Below, one piece after another: positions 54,413 to 63,913 of a DNA stretch of 64,000 bases. Made by a program: the position numbers and the translations under genes. The notes below the pieces were generated by a model that searched no databases, had not been told where the DNA came from, and worked only from the letters and a program-made list of their open reading frames with translations. The stretch is from Allobosea sp. (GTDB taxonomy: Bacteria > Pseudomonadota > Alphaproteobacteria > Rhizobiales > Beijerinckiaceae), in assembly GCA_024231975.1 (NCBI GenBank), contig JAAEQB010000089.1, positions 8,073 to 72,072 of the forward strand, read 5' to 3'. Position 1 is the stretch's first letter. Every line of letters begins with the position of its first letter.

Positions 54413-55480
54413 TTGAACACGCTCTCCCCCGCCCGCCTCCAGGCCGCCGTCGAGTTCGCGCAGGCGCATGACTCGCCCTGGCCGCGCAGCATGTTCTATC
54501 CGGACGGCGCCTATGTCGGGAATCGCGAATGGGACGAGAAGGGGCCCTGGACCGAGATCGTCGGGCCGGTCGAGCCGCGCGGCGGGCCGGCCGGGGTCGT
54601 GCTGAAGGGCGGCAAGGTCGTCGCCGAATGGGGCGAGACGAACCGCGCCGATATGACCTTCTCGATCGCCAAGAGCTATCTCTCGGTGCTGGCCGGCCTT
54701 GCCGTCGGCGACGGGCTGATCGCCGATATCGACGAGCCCGTGGGCAGGAGCGTCGACGGCCCGCATTTCTCCAGCCCGCATAATGCCAGGATCACCTGGC
54801 GCCATCTGCTCAACATGAACAGCGAATGGCAGGGCGAGATCTTCGGCAAATCCGACCAGGTCGACCATTACAGGCAGATCGGCATCGGCGCCGACAACAG
54901 CCGCAAGGGCCAGCGCCGCGAGCTGCGCGCGCCCGGCAGCCTCTACGAATACAACGACGTCCGGGTCAACGCCCTCGGCTACGCGCTGCTGCGCCGCTTC
55001 CGGAAGCCGCTGCCGCAGGTGCTGCGCGAGCGCATCATGGACCCGATCGGCGCCTCGCAGGGCTGGCGCTGGGAGGGCTACGAGACCTCATGGCTCGAGA
55101 TCGACGGGCAGCGCATGCAGTCGGTCCCCGGCGGCGGCCATTGGGGCGGCGGCCTCTTCATCAGCGCCCGCGACCATGCCCGCTTCGGCCAGTTGATCGC
55201 GCAGAACGGCGTCTGGGAAGGACGCGAGCTGATCCCCTCCGCCTGGCTGGAACAGTCGGTCGTGCCTTCGCCGACCCTGCCGAATTACGGCTTCCTCTGG
55301 TGGCTGAACCGCGGCCCGGCGGCCAATCCCAAGCTCCCGGCGAGCGCCTTCAGCGCCCAGGGGGCCGGCAACAACCTGATCTGGATCGACCCCGAGCACG
55401 AGCTCGTCGCGGTGCTGCGCTGGATCGACAAGGCCGCGATCGACGGGTTCCTGGAGCGGCTCGTCGCGGCGGTGGAGTGA
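54413..55480 (+). CDS. Serine hydrolase, beta-lactamase/PBP4-like class C
   Basis: 355 residues if read from the TTG at 54413; the start is uncertain, and a GTG at 54344 is possible. The catalytic SxxK is in MTFSIAKSYLSVLAGLAVGD. The YxN-like step is in GSLYEYNDVRVNALGYALLR, and a late GAGNNLIWIDP gives the third block. The fold is the beta-lactamase/DD-peptidase class C type. It may hydrolyse peptides or esters. It returns to normal GC right after the islet. Confidence 0.88.
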   Translation: MNTLSPARLQAAVEFAQAHDSPWPRSMFYPDGAYVGNREWDEKGPWTEIVGPVEPRGGPAGVVLKGGKVVAEWGETNRADMTFSIAKSYLSVLAGLAVGDGLIADIDEPVGRSVDGPHFSSPHNARITWRHLLNMNSEWQGEIFGKSDQVDHYRQIGIGADNSRKGQRRELRAPGSLYEYNDVRVNALGYALLRRFRKPLPQVLRERIMDPIGASQGWRWEGYETSWLEIDGQRMQSVPGGGHWGGGLFISARDHARFGQLIAQNGVWEGRELIPSAWLEQSVVPSPTLPNYGFLWWLNRGPAANPKLPASAFSAQGAGNNLIWIDPEHELVAVLRWIDKAAIDGFLERLVAAVE

Positions 55481-55484
55481 ACTT

Positions 55485-55596
55485 GCCGTCATGCTCGGGC
55501 CTGACCCGAGCATCTCAGGCCGGAAGAGGCGCTGAGGGGCGCCTTCTCGTCATGAGATTCTCGGGTCTGCGCTGCGCTCTGCCCGAGAATGACGGC
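55485..55596. repeat. REP-like composite palindromic element
   Basis: GCCGTCAT at 55485-55492 and ATGACGGC at 55589-55596 close a 112-base element. Inside are two nine-base stems, ATGCTCGGG/CCCGAGCAT and ATTCTCGGG/CCCGAGAAT. It lies directly after the serine hydrolase stop. Confidence 0.75.
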
Positions 55597-55682
55597 AGGG
55601 CGGACCGGCATGCGTCAACCACCCTTGCCGCCACCTCCCCTTGCACCGCATAAGCCGCCCTGCTCCCGCAAGGCCTTAGCCA

Positions 55683-56591
55683 GTGTCCCCAGCCGCCCCC
55701 GCCTCCCCTCGCCTCGCCATCGGCTTTGCCTGCGGCATCCTCGCCGCGGTGATCTGGGGCATCCAGGCGGTGGTCTCGCGGCAATCGGTGGCGGACGGGC
55801 TCTCGGCCGGCGACGTCACCATATTGCGTTTCCTCGCCGCCTCGCTGGTGCTGCTGCCCTTCGCGCTGAAGCGGCTGAAGCCCTTCCCGGTCGGCAAGCT
55901 CGGCTGGAAGAAGGCGCTGATCCTGACCGCGATCGTCGGCCCGAGCTACAGCCTGATCCTGGTCGGCGGCGCCCATTTCGCCCCGGCCCTGCACTCCTCG
56001 GTGATCTCACCCGGCCTGATCCCGGTGGCGACCGCGCTGCTCGCCGTCCTCGTGCTCGGCGACCGCATCAGCCCGCTGCGGGTCGTCGGCCTCGCCATCA
56101 TCGTCGCCGGGATCGCGGTCTTCTCCTTCGAGGCGATGGCGAACACCCCGACGCGGGAAGGCGCCTGGATCGGCGACCTGCTCTTCGTGCTGATCGCCTT
56201 GCTCTGGTCGAGCTTCGGCCTGCTCGCCCGGCGCTGGGGCGCGGACGCGGTCGAGGTCACCATGGCGACCTGCCTGCTCTCGCTGCCGCTGCTGCCGCTG
56301 CTCGCCTTGGCCCAGCCGATCCATCTGCTGCAGGTGCCGCTGGCGGCGGTCGCGCTGCAGGCCTTCTATCAGGGCGTGATGGTCGGCGCCGGCGCGCTCT
56401 TCCTCTACACCCAGGCCGTCGCCACCCTCGGCGCCGGCCGGGCGGCATTGTTCCTGCCGCTGGTGCCGGTGGTCACGGCGCTGTCGGGCGCGATCCTGCT
56501 CGGCGAGCAGGCCTCGACTCTGGAGATCGCCGGCATGGCGCTCGCCGTCACCGGCATGCTGGTGGCGCTGAAGGCGCCGAGCAGCGCGTGA
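55683..56591 (+). CDS. DMT/EamA-family transporter
   Basis: 302 residues with ten hydrophobic segments in two EamA repeats: ILAAVIWGIQAVVSRQSVAD in the first and FVLIALLWSSFGLLARRWGA in the second, both with the expected helix ends. It starts from a GTG at 55683. Members export amino acids, metabolites or drugs; substrate unknown. It converges with gpt, ending nine bases before its stop. Confidence 0.92.
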   Translation: MSPAAPASPRLAIGFACGILAAVIWGIQAVVSRQSVADGLSAGDVTILRFLAASLVLLPFALKRLKPFPVGKLGWKKALILTAIVGPSYSLILVGGAHFAPALHSSVISPGLIPVATALLAVLVLGDRISPLRVVGLAIIVAGIAVFSFEAMANTPTREGAWIGDLLFVLIALLWSSFGLLARRWGADAVEVTMATCLLSLPLLPLLALAQPIHLLQVPLAAVALQAFYQGVMVGAGALFLYTQAVATLGAGRAALFLPLVPVVTALSGAILLGEQASTLEIAGMALAVTGMLVALKAPSSA

Positions 56592-56600
56592 AGCGCGCGC

Positions 56601-57110
56601 TCAGCCCTTGTGGTCCTTGGCGATCGGCTCGACATAGGACAGGCCCATGTCCCAGGGGAAATAGATCCAGGTGTCCTGGCTGACCTCGGTGACGAAGGTG
56701 TCGACCACCGGCACGCCGGCCGGCTTGGCGTAGACCGTGGCGAAATGCGCGTTCGGCAGCATCTCGCGCACGACGCGGGCGGTCTTGCCGGTGTCGGTCA
56801 GGTCGTCGACGACGAGCACGCCCTTGCCCTTGCCGTCGCCGATGGCGCGGATCGACGGGGCGATCTCCTTCATCACCCGAAGCTCGGACTGGTTCTTGTA
56901 GTCGTGATAGCTCGCGACGCAGACCGTCTCGATCATGCGCAGGCCAAGCTCGCGGCAGATGATCGCCGCCGGCACCAGTCCGCCGCGGGTGATGCAGACC
57001 ATCGCCTCGAACGGGCCGGCATCGGACAGGCGCCAGGCGAGCGCCCGGGCGTCGCGGTGGAACTGGTCCCAGGAAACGGGGAAGGCCTTGTTGGCGGAAG
57101 CGTCGGCCAT
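56601..57110 (-). CDS. gpt: Xanthine-guanine phosphoribosyltransferase
   Basis: 169 residues from the ATG at 57110. The PRPP-binding loop VLVVDDLTDTGKTARVVREM is intact, and CITRGGLVPAAIICRELGLR and TWIYFPWD complete the Gpt pattern. It converts xanthine and guanine to the nucleotides with PRPP, near the membrane. An upstream in-frame ATG at 57158 lacks support. Confidence 0.95.
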   Translation of the reverse strand: MADASANKAFPVSWDQFHRDARALAWRLSDAGPFEAMVCITRGGLVPAAIICRELGLRMIETVCVASYHDYKNQSELRVMKEIAPSIRAIGDGKGKGVLVVDDLTDTGKTARVVREMLPNAHFATVYAKPAGVPVVDTFVTEVSQDTWIYFPWDMGLSYVEPIAKDHKG

Positions 57111-57217
57111 GGCTGGTCCTGCGGCGGGCTTAAGAAAGAGCCTTTCCGCAAAGCGCATCCAGCCGGCGCTGGCAAGAGCTTTGGCGACACAATCCCCGGC
57201 GCGGCTTCCCCGCCCTC

Positions 57218-59044
57218 CTAGAACTCGGCCCAGCCGTCGTCGCCCCGGCCACCATTGGCGACCCTGGCGCGCGGCAGCAGCATGGGTCTGGCGGGTGCGG
57301 CTGTGGCCTTCGTCATCGGCAGGACCGAACGCAGATCGGCCGCCAGTCGCGCCGGCTGGTCGCTGCCGCCGAGCCGGAAGGCGCCGACCAGCGCCGCCAG
57401 GGCCTGCGTCTCGCCCTGCAGGTCGCGCGACAGCTTCGAGCTGGCGTCGGCCATCAGCGAGTTGCGCTGGGTGATCTCGTCCATATGGGCGACGGTCTTG
57501 GCCATCTCCTCGACGCCATTGGCCTGCTCGGTCGCCGCGCTCGAGATCTCGGCGATGGTGCCGGCGACCCGATTGGCCGCATCGACGATCTCGTCGAGCG
57601 TGCGGCCGGCATCCTTGACCAATTGGACGCCGGAGCGGACCTGCTCGCTCGAATTGGCGATCAGCGACTTGATGCCGTTGGCCGATTCGCTGGAGCGGCC
57701 GGCGAGCGCCCGGACCTCCGAGGCGACGACCGCAAAGCCCCGCCCGGCATCGCCGGCCCGCGCCGCCTCGACCGCGGCGTTGAGCGCCAGCAGATTGGTC
57801 TGGAACGAGATCTCGTCGATCATCGAGATGATGTCGGCGATCGAGGTGGAGGCCTGCTCGATCCGGCCCATCGCCGCAACGGCATCGGTGACGATCGCCC
57901 CGCCGCGCGAGGCAACCGTCTTGGCCTCGTCGCCGAGCGCCGCCGCCTGGCGCGAATTGCCGGCGCTGGTCTTGATCGAAGCGGCGAGCTCCTCGGTCGT
58001 CGCCGCCGTCTCCTGCAGGCTCGCAGCCTGGGACTCGGCGCGTTCGGCGAGCTCGACGCTTTCGCCCGCCATCTTGTCGGCCGCGGCCCCGACCTTGCCC
58101 GAGATCACGCCGACGGCGCTGATCATCTCGGCCATCGTCTCGATGAGTTCGTTGATGCCGCCGCAGAGGACCGCGACCTCGCCCTCCTTGCCGGCCATGT
58201 CGATGCGCGGGGTCAGGTCCTTGTCCTTGGCCCGGCCGATCACGGCCTGCGCCTCCCCGACCGCCTTGGCGAGTTGGCGTGCCGCCTTCTGCTCGGTGAT
58301 GTCGGTGGCGTATTTCACCACCTTGGTCGGTCGGCCCTTGGCGTCCATGATCGGGTTGTAGCTCGCCTGGATCCAGACCTCGCGGCCGCCCTTGCCGAAG
58401 CGCTGGTACTGGCCGGAATCATATTCGCCGCGGCCGAGCTTCTCCCAGAAGGAGCGGTATTCCGGCGAGCTGCGATAGGCGGCGTCGCAGAATATCGAGT
58501 GATGCTTGCCCTTGATCTCTTCGAGCTTGTAGCCGGTGACAGCGAGGAAGTTCTCGTTGGCGTCGAGGATATGGCCGTCGAGCGTGAACTCGATCACCGC
58601 CATCGCCTTGCGGATCGCCGAGACCTGCCCGGCCATGTCGGCTTCATGGTTCTTCTGCTCGGTGATCACCGTCGCGAACTTGACCACCTTGACCGGCTTG
58701 CCGCTGGAGTTGAGTACCGGGTTGTAGCTCGCCTCGATCCAGAGCTCGCTGCCATCCGCGGCGACGCGCAGGAACTGGCGCGCCTCGTATTCGCCGCGCG
58801 CGAGCCGCGCCCAGAAGGCCTTGTATTCGGCGCTCGCGGCTTCCTCCTTGGTGACGAAGACGCTGTGATGACGTCCGCGCACCTGATCGAGCGTATAGCC
58901 CATTGCTTTCAGGAAATTCTCGTTGGCATCGAGGATCGTGCCGTCGAGCCCGAAGCTGATCACCGCCATCGAACGGTTCAGCGCCGCCATTTCTGCCGCG
59001 AGATCGCGGCGCGAGGCGCCGCTCCCGAAAGGATTGAGCCGCAT
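57218..59044 (-). CDS. Soluble chemoreceptor with two PAS domains
   Basis: 608 residues from the ATG at 59044 (MRLNPFGSGASRR), after AGAGGC. No membrane segment. PAS1 (about 20-140) and PAS2 (about 145-265) share the FxLDGxILDANENFL strand and the VWIQASYN or LWIEASYN helix end, so they may sense redox or a bound cofactor (flavin or haem, not shown). The receptor hairpin follows, with EAARAGDAGRGFAVVASEVR. Such proteins resemble Aer-2/BdlA-like soluble receptors. A palindrome lies upstream. Confidence 0.94.
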   Translation of the reverse strand: MRLNPFGSGASRRDLAAEMAALNRSMAVISFGLDGTILDANENFLKAMGYTLDQVRGRHHSVFVTKEEAASAEYKAFWARLARGEYEARQFLRVAADGSELWIEASYNPVLNSSGKPVKVVKFATVITEQKNHEADMAGQVSAIRKAMAVIEFTLDGHILDANENFLAVTGYKLEEIKGKHHSIFCDAAYRSSPEYRSFWEKLGRGEYDSGQYQRFGKGGREVWIQASYNPIMDAKGRPTKVVKYATDITEQKAARQLAKAVGEAQAVIGRAKDKDLTPRIDMAGKEGEVAVLCGGINELIETMAEMISAVGVISGKVGAAADKMAGESVELAERAESQAASLQETAATTEELAASIKTSAGNSRQAAALGDEAKTVASRGGAIVTDAVAAMGRIEQASTSIADIISMIDEISFQTNLLALNAAVEAARAGDAGRGFAVVASEVRALAGRSSESANGIKSLIANSSEQVRSGVQLVKDAGRTLDEIVDAANRVAGTIAEISSAATEQANGVEEMAKTVAHMDEITQRNSLMADASSKLSRDLQGETQALAALVGAFRLGGSDQPARLAADLRSVLPMTKATAAPARPMLLPRARVANGGRGDDGWAEF

Positions 59045-59545
59045 GCCTCTTGCCCCCAATTTTTAATAGATCAAGAATACAATTAATTCGTTTACGGACT
59101 GATAATGCCAAATTATCGAGCCGAATAATACGTTTGACGTACGACCAGAACCATCAACCAGCACGAAATCAAGAAATGAATACTCATTCGTATACGAATG
59201 CTACAGCAACTAGTAATTTTGAAAAACAGAGAGAAGGAAAAACATAAGGATATCGCCTCAATAATCAACTCGAAGAAATAAATCGATGTAAAATGAGATA
59301 AAATAGACGACTCGCAGCCGGATGACGAAGGATCGCCGCTCCGCCGCACGGTCAATCTGAGGCAGATCGGCAACAATACCTATTTAGGCGAAATTCCGGG
59401 CGCATACAACCACAGAGTGCTACCCCCCCGCCGGAACTGGCTGCTTGCGGAGTCGAGCGCCGGACGCCCGCCCCTGCCATGAATGCCGACGCACTGACGC
59501 AACACGCTCGTCGACAACGACGAACCGGCCGGGTCTAGACCGGCT
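59045..59545. other. AT-rich gap with regulatory-like palindrome
   Basis: About 500 bases, low in GC between 59.05 and 59.31 kb. No frame with a ribosome-binding site or family was found. It contains the 16-base palindrome listed below. Promoters for the soluble chemoreceptor gene are expected here. Confidence 0.55.
59186..59201. promoter_or_regulatory. Perfect 16-base palindrome
   Basis: CATTCGTATACGAATG reads the same on both strands. It lies 142 bases upstream of the soluble chemoreceptor start, in AT-rich DNA, which fits an operator. The regulator is not known. Confidence 0.55.
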
Positions 59546-60310
59546 TTACCTCTGCAACCGCGCCCGCTCCACCTCGACCATCGCCCTCACGGCCGCCGTC
59601 GCCAGCGCCAGCTTTCCCGGATCGCGCGAGCGGATGACGACGTTGGTGTCAGGCCCGGTCTCGGACCAGAACGGATAGGAGCCGATCGAGCAGTCGGGAT
59701 GCGCCTTGGCGATCTCGGCGAGCGGCGTGCCGATATCGCCTTCGCGCAGGCCAGCCTGCACCGTCTCCGACAGTATCTTGGCTCCGGTCTTCAGCGTCGG
59801 CCCGACGACGTCGAGCATGGCCTGCATGATCGCCGGCACGCCGGCCATGACATGGACATTGCCGATCCTGAAGCCCGGCGCCTTCGACACCGAATTGGCG
59901 ATCAGGTCTGCTCCTGCCGGAATGCGCGTCATGCGCATCCTGGCCTCGTTGAGCTGGTCCTTTGGGAAGCGCTCCAGCAGCATATCGATCGCGCGCTGGT
60001 CATAGTCGATCGGCACGCCGAACGCGGTGGCGACCGCATCCGCCGTGATGTCGTCATGGGTCGGGCCGATGCCGCCGGTGGTGAAGACATAGGTGTAGCG
60101 CGAGCGCAGCGCATTCAGCGCCGAGACGATCTCGTCGGTCAGGTCGGGCACGACCCGGACCTCGCGCAACTCGATGCCGATATTGGTCAGGTACTCGGCG
60201 ATGTAGCCGATGTTCTTGTCCTTGGTCCGGCCGGAGAGGATCTCGTCGCCGATCACCAGGATCGCGGCGGTGACCACGGGCTGGAAGGCGGGCGCTGGCG
60301 CTGCCGTCAT
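59546..60310 (-). CDS. CinA-like molybdopterin-binding domain protein
   Basis: 254 residues from the ATG at 60310. The CinA N-terminal (MoCF_biosynth) fold is clear: AAILVIGDEILSGRTKDKNI, then VFTTGGIGPTHDDITADAVA and AFGVPIDYD. The C-terminal nicotinamide-nucleotide amidase half of full-length CinA is absent, as is common in alphaproteobacteria. It may have ADP-ribose pyrophosphatase activity. Isolated gene. Confidence 0.9.
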   Translation of the reverse strand: MTAAPAPAFQPVVTAAILVIGDEILSGRTKDKNIGYIAEYLTNIGIELREVRVVPDLTDEIVSALNALRSRYTYVFTTGGIGPTHDDITADAVATAFGVPIDYDQRAIDMLLERFPKDQLNEARMRMTRIPAGADLIANSVSKAPGFRIGNVHVMAGVPAIMQAMLDVVGPTLKTGAKILSETVQAGLREGDIGTPLAEIAKAHPDCSIGSYPFWSETGPDTNVVIRSRDPGKLALATAAVRAMVEVERARLQR

Positions 60311-60437
60311 GGGCTTGTTCCTGCTGTTCTCGTTCGCCCCAATCTGCAAGCGAGCTAAGCCGCTTGCGCGCGATTGCTCAAGCGGCGCGCCGATCGGGGC
60401 CGCCATGCGCGCGCGGCGGGCGTGTCAGGCGCTGGTC

Positions 60438-61289
60438 TCAGGCGCTCTTGCGTTCGTAGACGAGGTTGAGCCGGGTCTGGGCGATGAGCTTGTAGCCCTT
60501 GCTCTCCAGCAGGGCGGGCAAGTCCGCCTGCCAGCGGCCGCGCGAATCCTCGACGATGACGAAGCCGGGCCAGAGTACCTCGGGCGCATCGCGCAGGAAG
60601 GGTTCGAGGATCAGGTCCTCGGCGCCCTCGACGTCGAGCTTGATCGCGTCGATCCGCTCATAGCCCTCGCTCTGCACCAGCGCCAGCAAGGTCGTCGCCG
60701 GCACCCTGACCGAGTTCGCATTGCTGGAGCGCAGGATGCGCACGCTCGATTCGCCCTTGTTGGCGGGATCGAGGAACAGCGTCAGCTCGCCCGGCTTGTC
60801 GGCGAGCGCGCAGGCGATCGCCTTGACCGTGCCGAACGGGTTCTGAGCGATGTTGTAGGTCAGCCGCGCGAAGATATCCGGCTGCGGCTCGACCGCCAGA
60901 ATGCGCGCGCCCCGTCCCGCCCGTGCCGCGACGAACAGCGAGTAGGCCCCGATATTGGCGCCGACATCGATGAAGCTGAAGCCGTCACGAATGCGCGAGG
61001 CCAGGAGCTCGCGCTCCTGCGCATCGAAATATTGCGGCGTGAACAGCACGCGCTTCTCGCAGACATTGCCCTCTGGATAGAGTCGCATCTGCGCGCCGAG
61101 GGCCTCGATGTCCACGGGCTGGCCCTTGAGCCGGTTGAGCCCAAGGCGGCGCAGCGCGAAGGCGAGCTTGCGGCCGAGGAACGAGCCGGAGGCGCAGCGC
61201 GTCCAGCCGATGATGCGGGCGATGAGCCCCTGCGGCGCGAAGGTGCCGTAAGGCTGCTCCTCGGCCGGTCTGATCTCATTGAGTGCCAT
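60438..61289 (-). CDS. FkbM-family methyltransferase
   Basis: 283 residues from the ATG at 61289 (MALNEIRPAEEQPYG). The SAM motif is FSFIDVGANIGAYSLFVAAR, followed by ILAVEPQPDIFARLTYNIAQ and the IDAIKLDVEGAEDLILEPFL step that marks FkbM proteins. They methylate hydroxyl groups on sugars or polyketides; substrate unknown here. Confidence 0.9.
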   Translation of the reverse strand: MALNEIRPAEEQPYGTFAPQGLIARIIGWTRCASGSFLGRKLAFALRRLGLNRLKGQPVDIEALGAQMRLYPEGNVCEKRVLFTPQYFDAQERELLASRIRDGFSFIDVGANIGAYSLFVAARAGRGARILAVEPQPDIFARLTYNIAQNPFGTVKAIACALADKPGELTLFLDPANKGESSVRILRSSNANSVRVPATTLLALVQSEGYERIDAIKLDVEGAEDLILEPFLRDAPEVLWPGFVIVEDSRGRWQADLPALLESKGYKLIAQTRLNLVYERKSA

Positions 61290-61441
61290 CGGCGCGCTGA
61301 TACACCTCGCAAGCCTTTCGCGCCAGCCGGATGACGGCGAGCCGTCGCAGAGGGCAGCCGAGCTTGCGCCCTGCTGCATTCTGGGGGCTGATGAAGCTGC
61401 GCGTGTCGCACCGCGACAGCCCGTCTCATTGGAGAACGACC

Positions 61442-62362
61442 ATGCTTGGTTTCGTCGCTGGCCTCGTCGCCGTTTTCGTCCTGATCCTGCCCGCGCAGGC
61501 TCAGGTCGAGCCGTTCCCCACCGACTTCAAGACGCAAGAGGTCGCCACCAACGGCACGACGCTGCATGTCCGCATCGGCGGCCGAGGGCCGGCGGTCGTG
61601 TTGCTGCACGGCTATGGCGAGACCGGCGACATGTGGGCACCGATGGCGGCCGACCTTGCGCGCGATCGCACCGTGATCGTGCCTGACCTGCGCGGCATGG
61701 GTCTCTCTGCCCAGCCCTCGGGCGGCTTCGACAAGAAGAACCAGGCGCACGACATCGCCGGCGTCCTCGACAAGCTCGGCATCGCCAAGGCCGATCTCGT
61801 GACCCATGATATCGGCAACATGGTCGGCTTCGCCCTTGCCGCCCAGTATCGCGACCGCATCTCTCGCTTCGTCCCGATCGATGCGCCGGTCCCGGGCGTC
61901 GGCCCCTGGGACGAAATCCTCAAGAACCCGCTGCTCTGGCACTTCCGCTTCGGCGGACCGGACATGGAGCGCCTGGTCGCCGGGCGCGAGCGCATCTATC
62001 TCGACCGCTTCTGGAACGAGTTTTCCGCAACCCCGAGCCGCTTCACCGAGGCGGCGCGCCAACATTACGCGGCCCTCTACGCCCGTCCGGGCGCGATGCA
62101 TTCCGGCTTCGCGCAGTTCGCGGCTTTCGACCAGGACGCGATCGACAACAAGGCCTTCCTCGCTCAGGACGGCAAACTCGCAATGCCGGTCCTGGCACTG
62201 GGCGGCGAGAAGTCGTTCGGGCTGACCATGGCGGCGGTGATGCGATCTGCCGCGACAGATGTCAGCGAAGGCATCGTCCCGGATTCAGGCCACTGGATCA
62301 TGGAGGAAAATCCGCGGGCGACCGTCGCGGCGGTTCGCAGCTTTCTCATCCGCGCGCCCTGA
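61442..62362 (+). CDS. Secreted alpha/beta hydrolase, epoxide-hydrolase type
   Basis: 306 residues. A signal peptide (GLVAVFVLILPAQAQ) ends near residue 20. The oxyanion HGYGETGDMW region and the nucleophile elbow THDIGNMVGFALA (an Asp nucleophile, HDxG) point to epoxide hydrolase or haloalkane dehalogenase relatives. DSGHWIMEENP supplies the His. Start ATG at 61442. Substrate unknown. Confidence 0.88.
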   Translation: MLGFVAGLVAVFVLILPAQAQVEPFPTDFKTQEVATNGTTLHVRIGGRGPAVVLLHGYGETGDMWAPMAADLARDRTVIVPDLRGMGLSAQPSGGFDKKNQAHDIAGVLDKLGIAKADLVTHDIGNMVGFALAAQYRDRISRFVPIDAPVPGVGPWDEILKNPLLWHFRFGGPDMERLVAGRERIYLDRFWNEFSATPSRFTEAARQHYAALYARPGAMHSGFAQFAAFDQDAIDNKAFLAQDGKLAMPVLALGGEKSFGLTMAAVMRSAATDVSEGIVPDSGHWIMEENPRATVAAVRSFLIRAP

Positions 62363-62465
62363 GCCCTGCCGACGCCCGGCCGAGCCATCGCGACGGCTCG
62401 GCCGGCGGCGCTTGCGCCACCCGCCAAACCCAATAGATAAGGAGGTCTAGGAGCGGCCTGACGGA

Positions 62466-63290
62466 ATGACCTTGAACGAATCGATCTCGCGCGGGCGGCG
62501 CGACCCCGCCATCAAGCTGCATGGACCCGAAGCCTTCGCCGCGATGCGCAAGGCCGGGCAGCTGACCGCGCGCGGCCTCGATATGCTCGCCGGCGAGGTC
62601 AAGCCCGGCGTGACCACGCAGCGCCTCGACGATCTCGCCTTCCAGTTCGCCATGGACAACGGCGCCTATCCGGCGACCCTGTTCTATCGCGGCTACACCA
62701 AGTCGATCTGCACCTCGATCAACCATGTCGTCTGTCATGGCATCCCCGACGACAAGCCGATGCGCGACGGCGACGTCGTCAACATCGACTACACCCTGAT
62801 CGTCGATGGCTGGCATGGCGATTCCAGCCGGATGTTCGCGGTCGGCGAGATCCCGCGCAAGGCCGAGCGACTGGTCGAGATCACCTATGAGAGCCTGCTG
62901 CGCGGCATTCGCGCCGTGCGCCCGGGCGCGACCACCGGCGATATCGGTTTCGCCATCCAGCGTTATGCCGAGGGCGAGCGCTGCTCGGTCGTGCGCGATT
63001 TCTGCGGCCACGGCCTCGGCCAGGTCTTCCACGACGCGCCGAACATCCTGCACTATGGCAGCCCCGGCGAGGGTGTCGAGCTCAAACCCGGCATGCTCTT
63101 CACCATCGAGCCGATGATCAATCTCGGCAAGGCGAGCGTGAAGGTGCTCTCCGACGGCTGGACGGCGGTGACGCGCGATCGCTCGCTCTCGGCCCAGTTC
63201 GAGCACACGGTCGGCGTGACCGATACGGGCTGCGAGATCTTCACGCTCTCGCCCGCCGGCCTCGACAACCCGCTCGCGCCGCGCCCATGA
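62466..63290 (+). CDS. map: Methionine aminopeptidase type I
   Basis: 274 residues. The metal ligands are in VVNIDYTLIVDGWHGDSSRM, CGHGLGQVFHDAP and MLFTIEPMINLG, the type I pattern. It removes the initiator Met from new proteins. Its stop overlaps the radC start by four bases, a common coupled order in these bacteria. Confidence 0.97.
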   Translation: MTLNESISRGRRDPAIKLHGPEAFAAMRKAGQLTARGLDMLAGEVKPGVTTQRLDDLAFQFAMDNGAYPATLFYRGYTKSICTSINHVVCHGIPDDKPMRDGDVVNIDYTLIVDGWHGDSSRMFAVGEIPRKAERLVEITYESLLRGIRAVRPGATTGDIGFAIQRYAEGERCSVVRDFCGHGLGQVFHDAPNILHYGSPGEGVELKPGMLFTIEPMINLGKASVKVLSDGWTAVTRDRSLSAQFEHTVGVTDTGCEIFTLSPAGLDNPLAPRP

Positions 63291-63913
63291 AGAACGGCGG
63301 CAGCGGCAAGTCAGCTCCGATTGCCGCCGCCCCGGACGAGGCCCCGCCGCATCATCTGGGCCATCGCGACCGCCTGCGCCAGCGCTTCCTCGACGCCGGC
63401 GACGCTGCCCTGCCCGACTACGAGCTGCTGGAACTGCTGCTCTTCCGCTCGATCCCGCAGCGCGACGTCAAGCCGCTCGCCAAGCAACTGATCCAGCATT
63501 TCGGCTCTTTCGCCGAGGTGATCGGCGCGCCGGTCTCGCGCTTGCGGGAGATCAAGGGCATCGGCGAGAGCGTCGCGCTCGACCTCAAGATCGTCGAGGC
63601 GGCGCTGAAGCGCACGATGAAGGGCCAGGTCGCCAAGAAGCCGGTGCTCTCCTCCTGGTCCTCGGTGATCGACTATTGCCGCCTCGCCATGGCCTTCGCC
63701 GAGCGCGAGCAGTTCCGCATCCTCTTCCTCGACAAGAAGAACGCGCTGATCGCCGACGAGGTGCAGCAGACCGGCACGGTCGACCACACCCCCGTCTATC
63801 CGCGCGAGGTGATGCGCCGGGCGCTGGAGCTCTCGGCGACCGCGCTGATCCTGGTCCACAACCATCCTACTAGACCCACATCGATCACGCTCGATCACGC
63901 CCAAGCACATTGA
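63287..63913 (+). pseudogene. radC: radC-like gene, 3' end replaced
   Basis: 208 residues. The helix-hairpin part (LREIKGIGESVALDLKIVEA) and the JAB-type domain start are normal, up to LILVHNHP. After that the family should continue SGDPTPS with the rest of the metal site, but the sequence changes abruptly at about 63868 and stops 15 codons later. The catalytic Ser and Asp are therefore missing, so the JAB fold is broken. Overlap with map shows the 5' part was a normal gene. Confidence 0.85.

Noticed and set aside
59113..59376. 87-codon frame in the AT-rich gap
   Set aside because: No ribosome-binding site or family; composition alone explains it.
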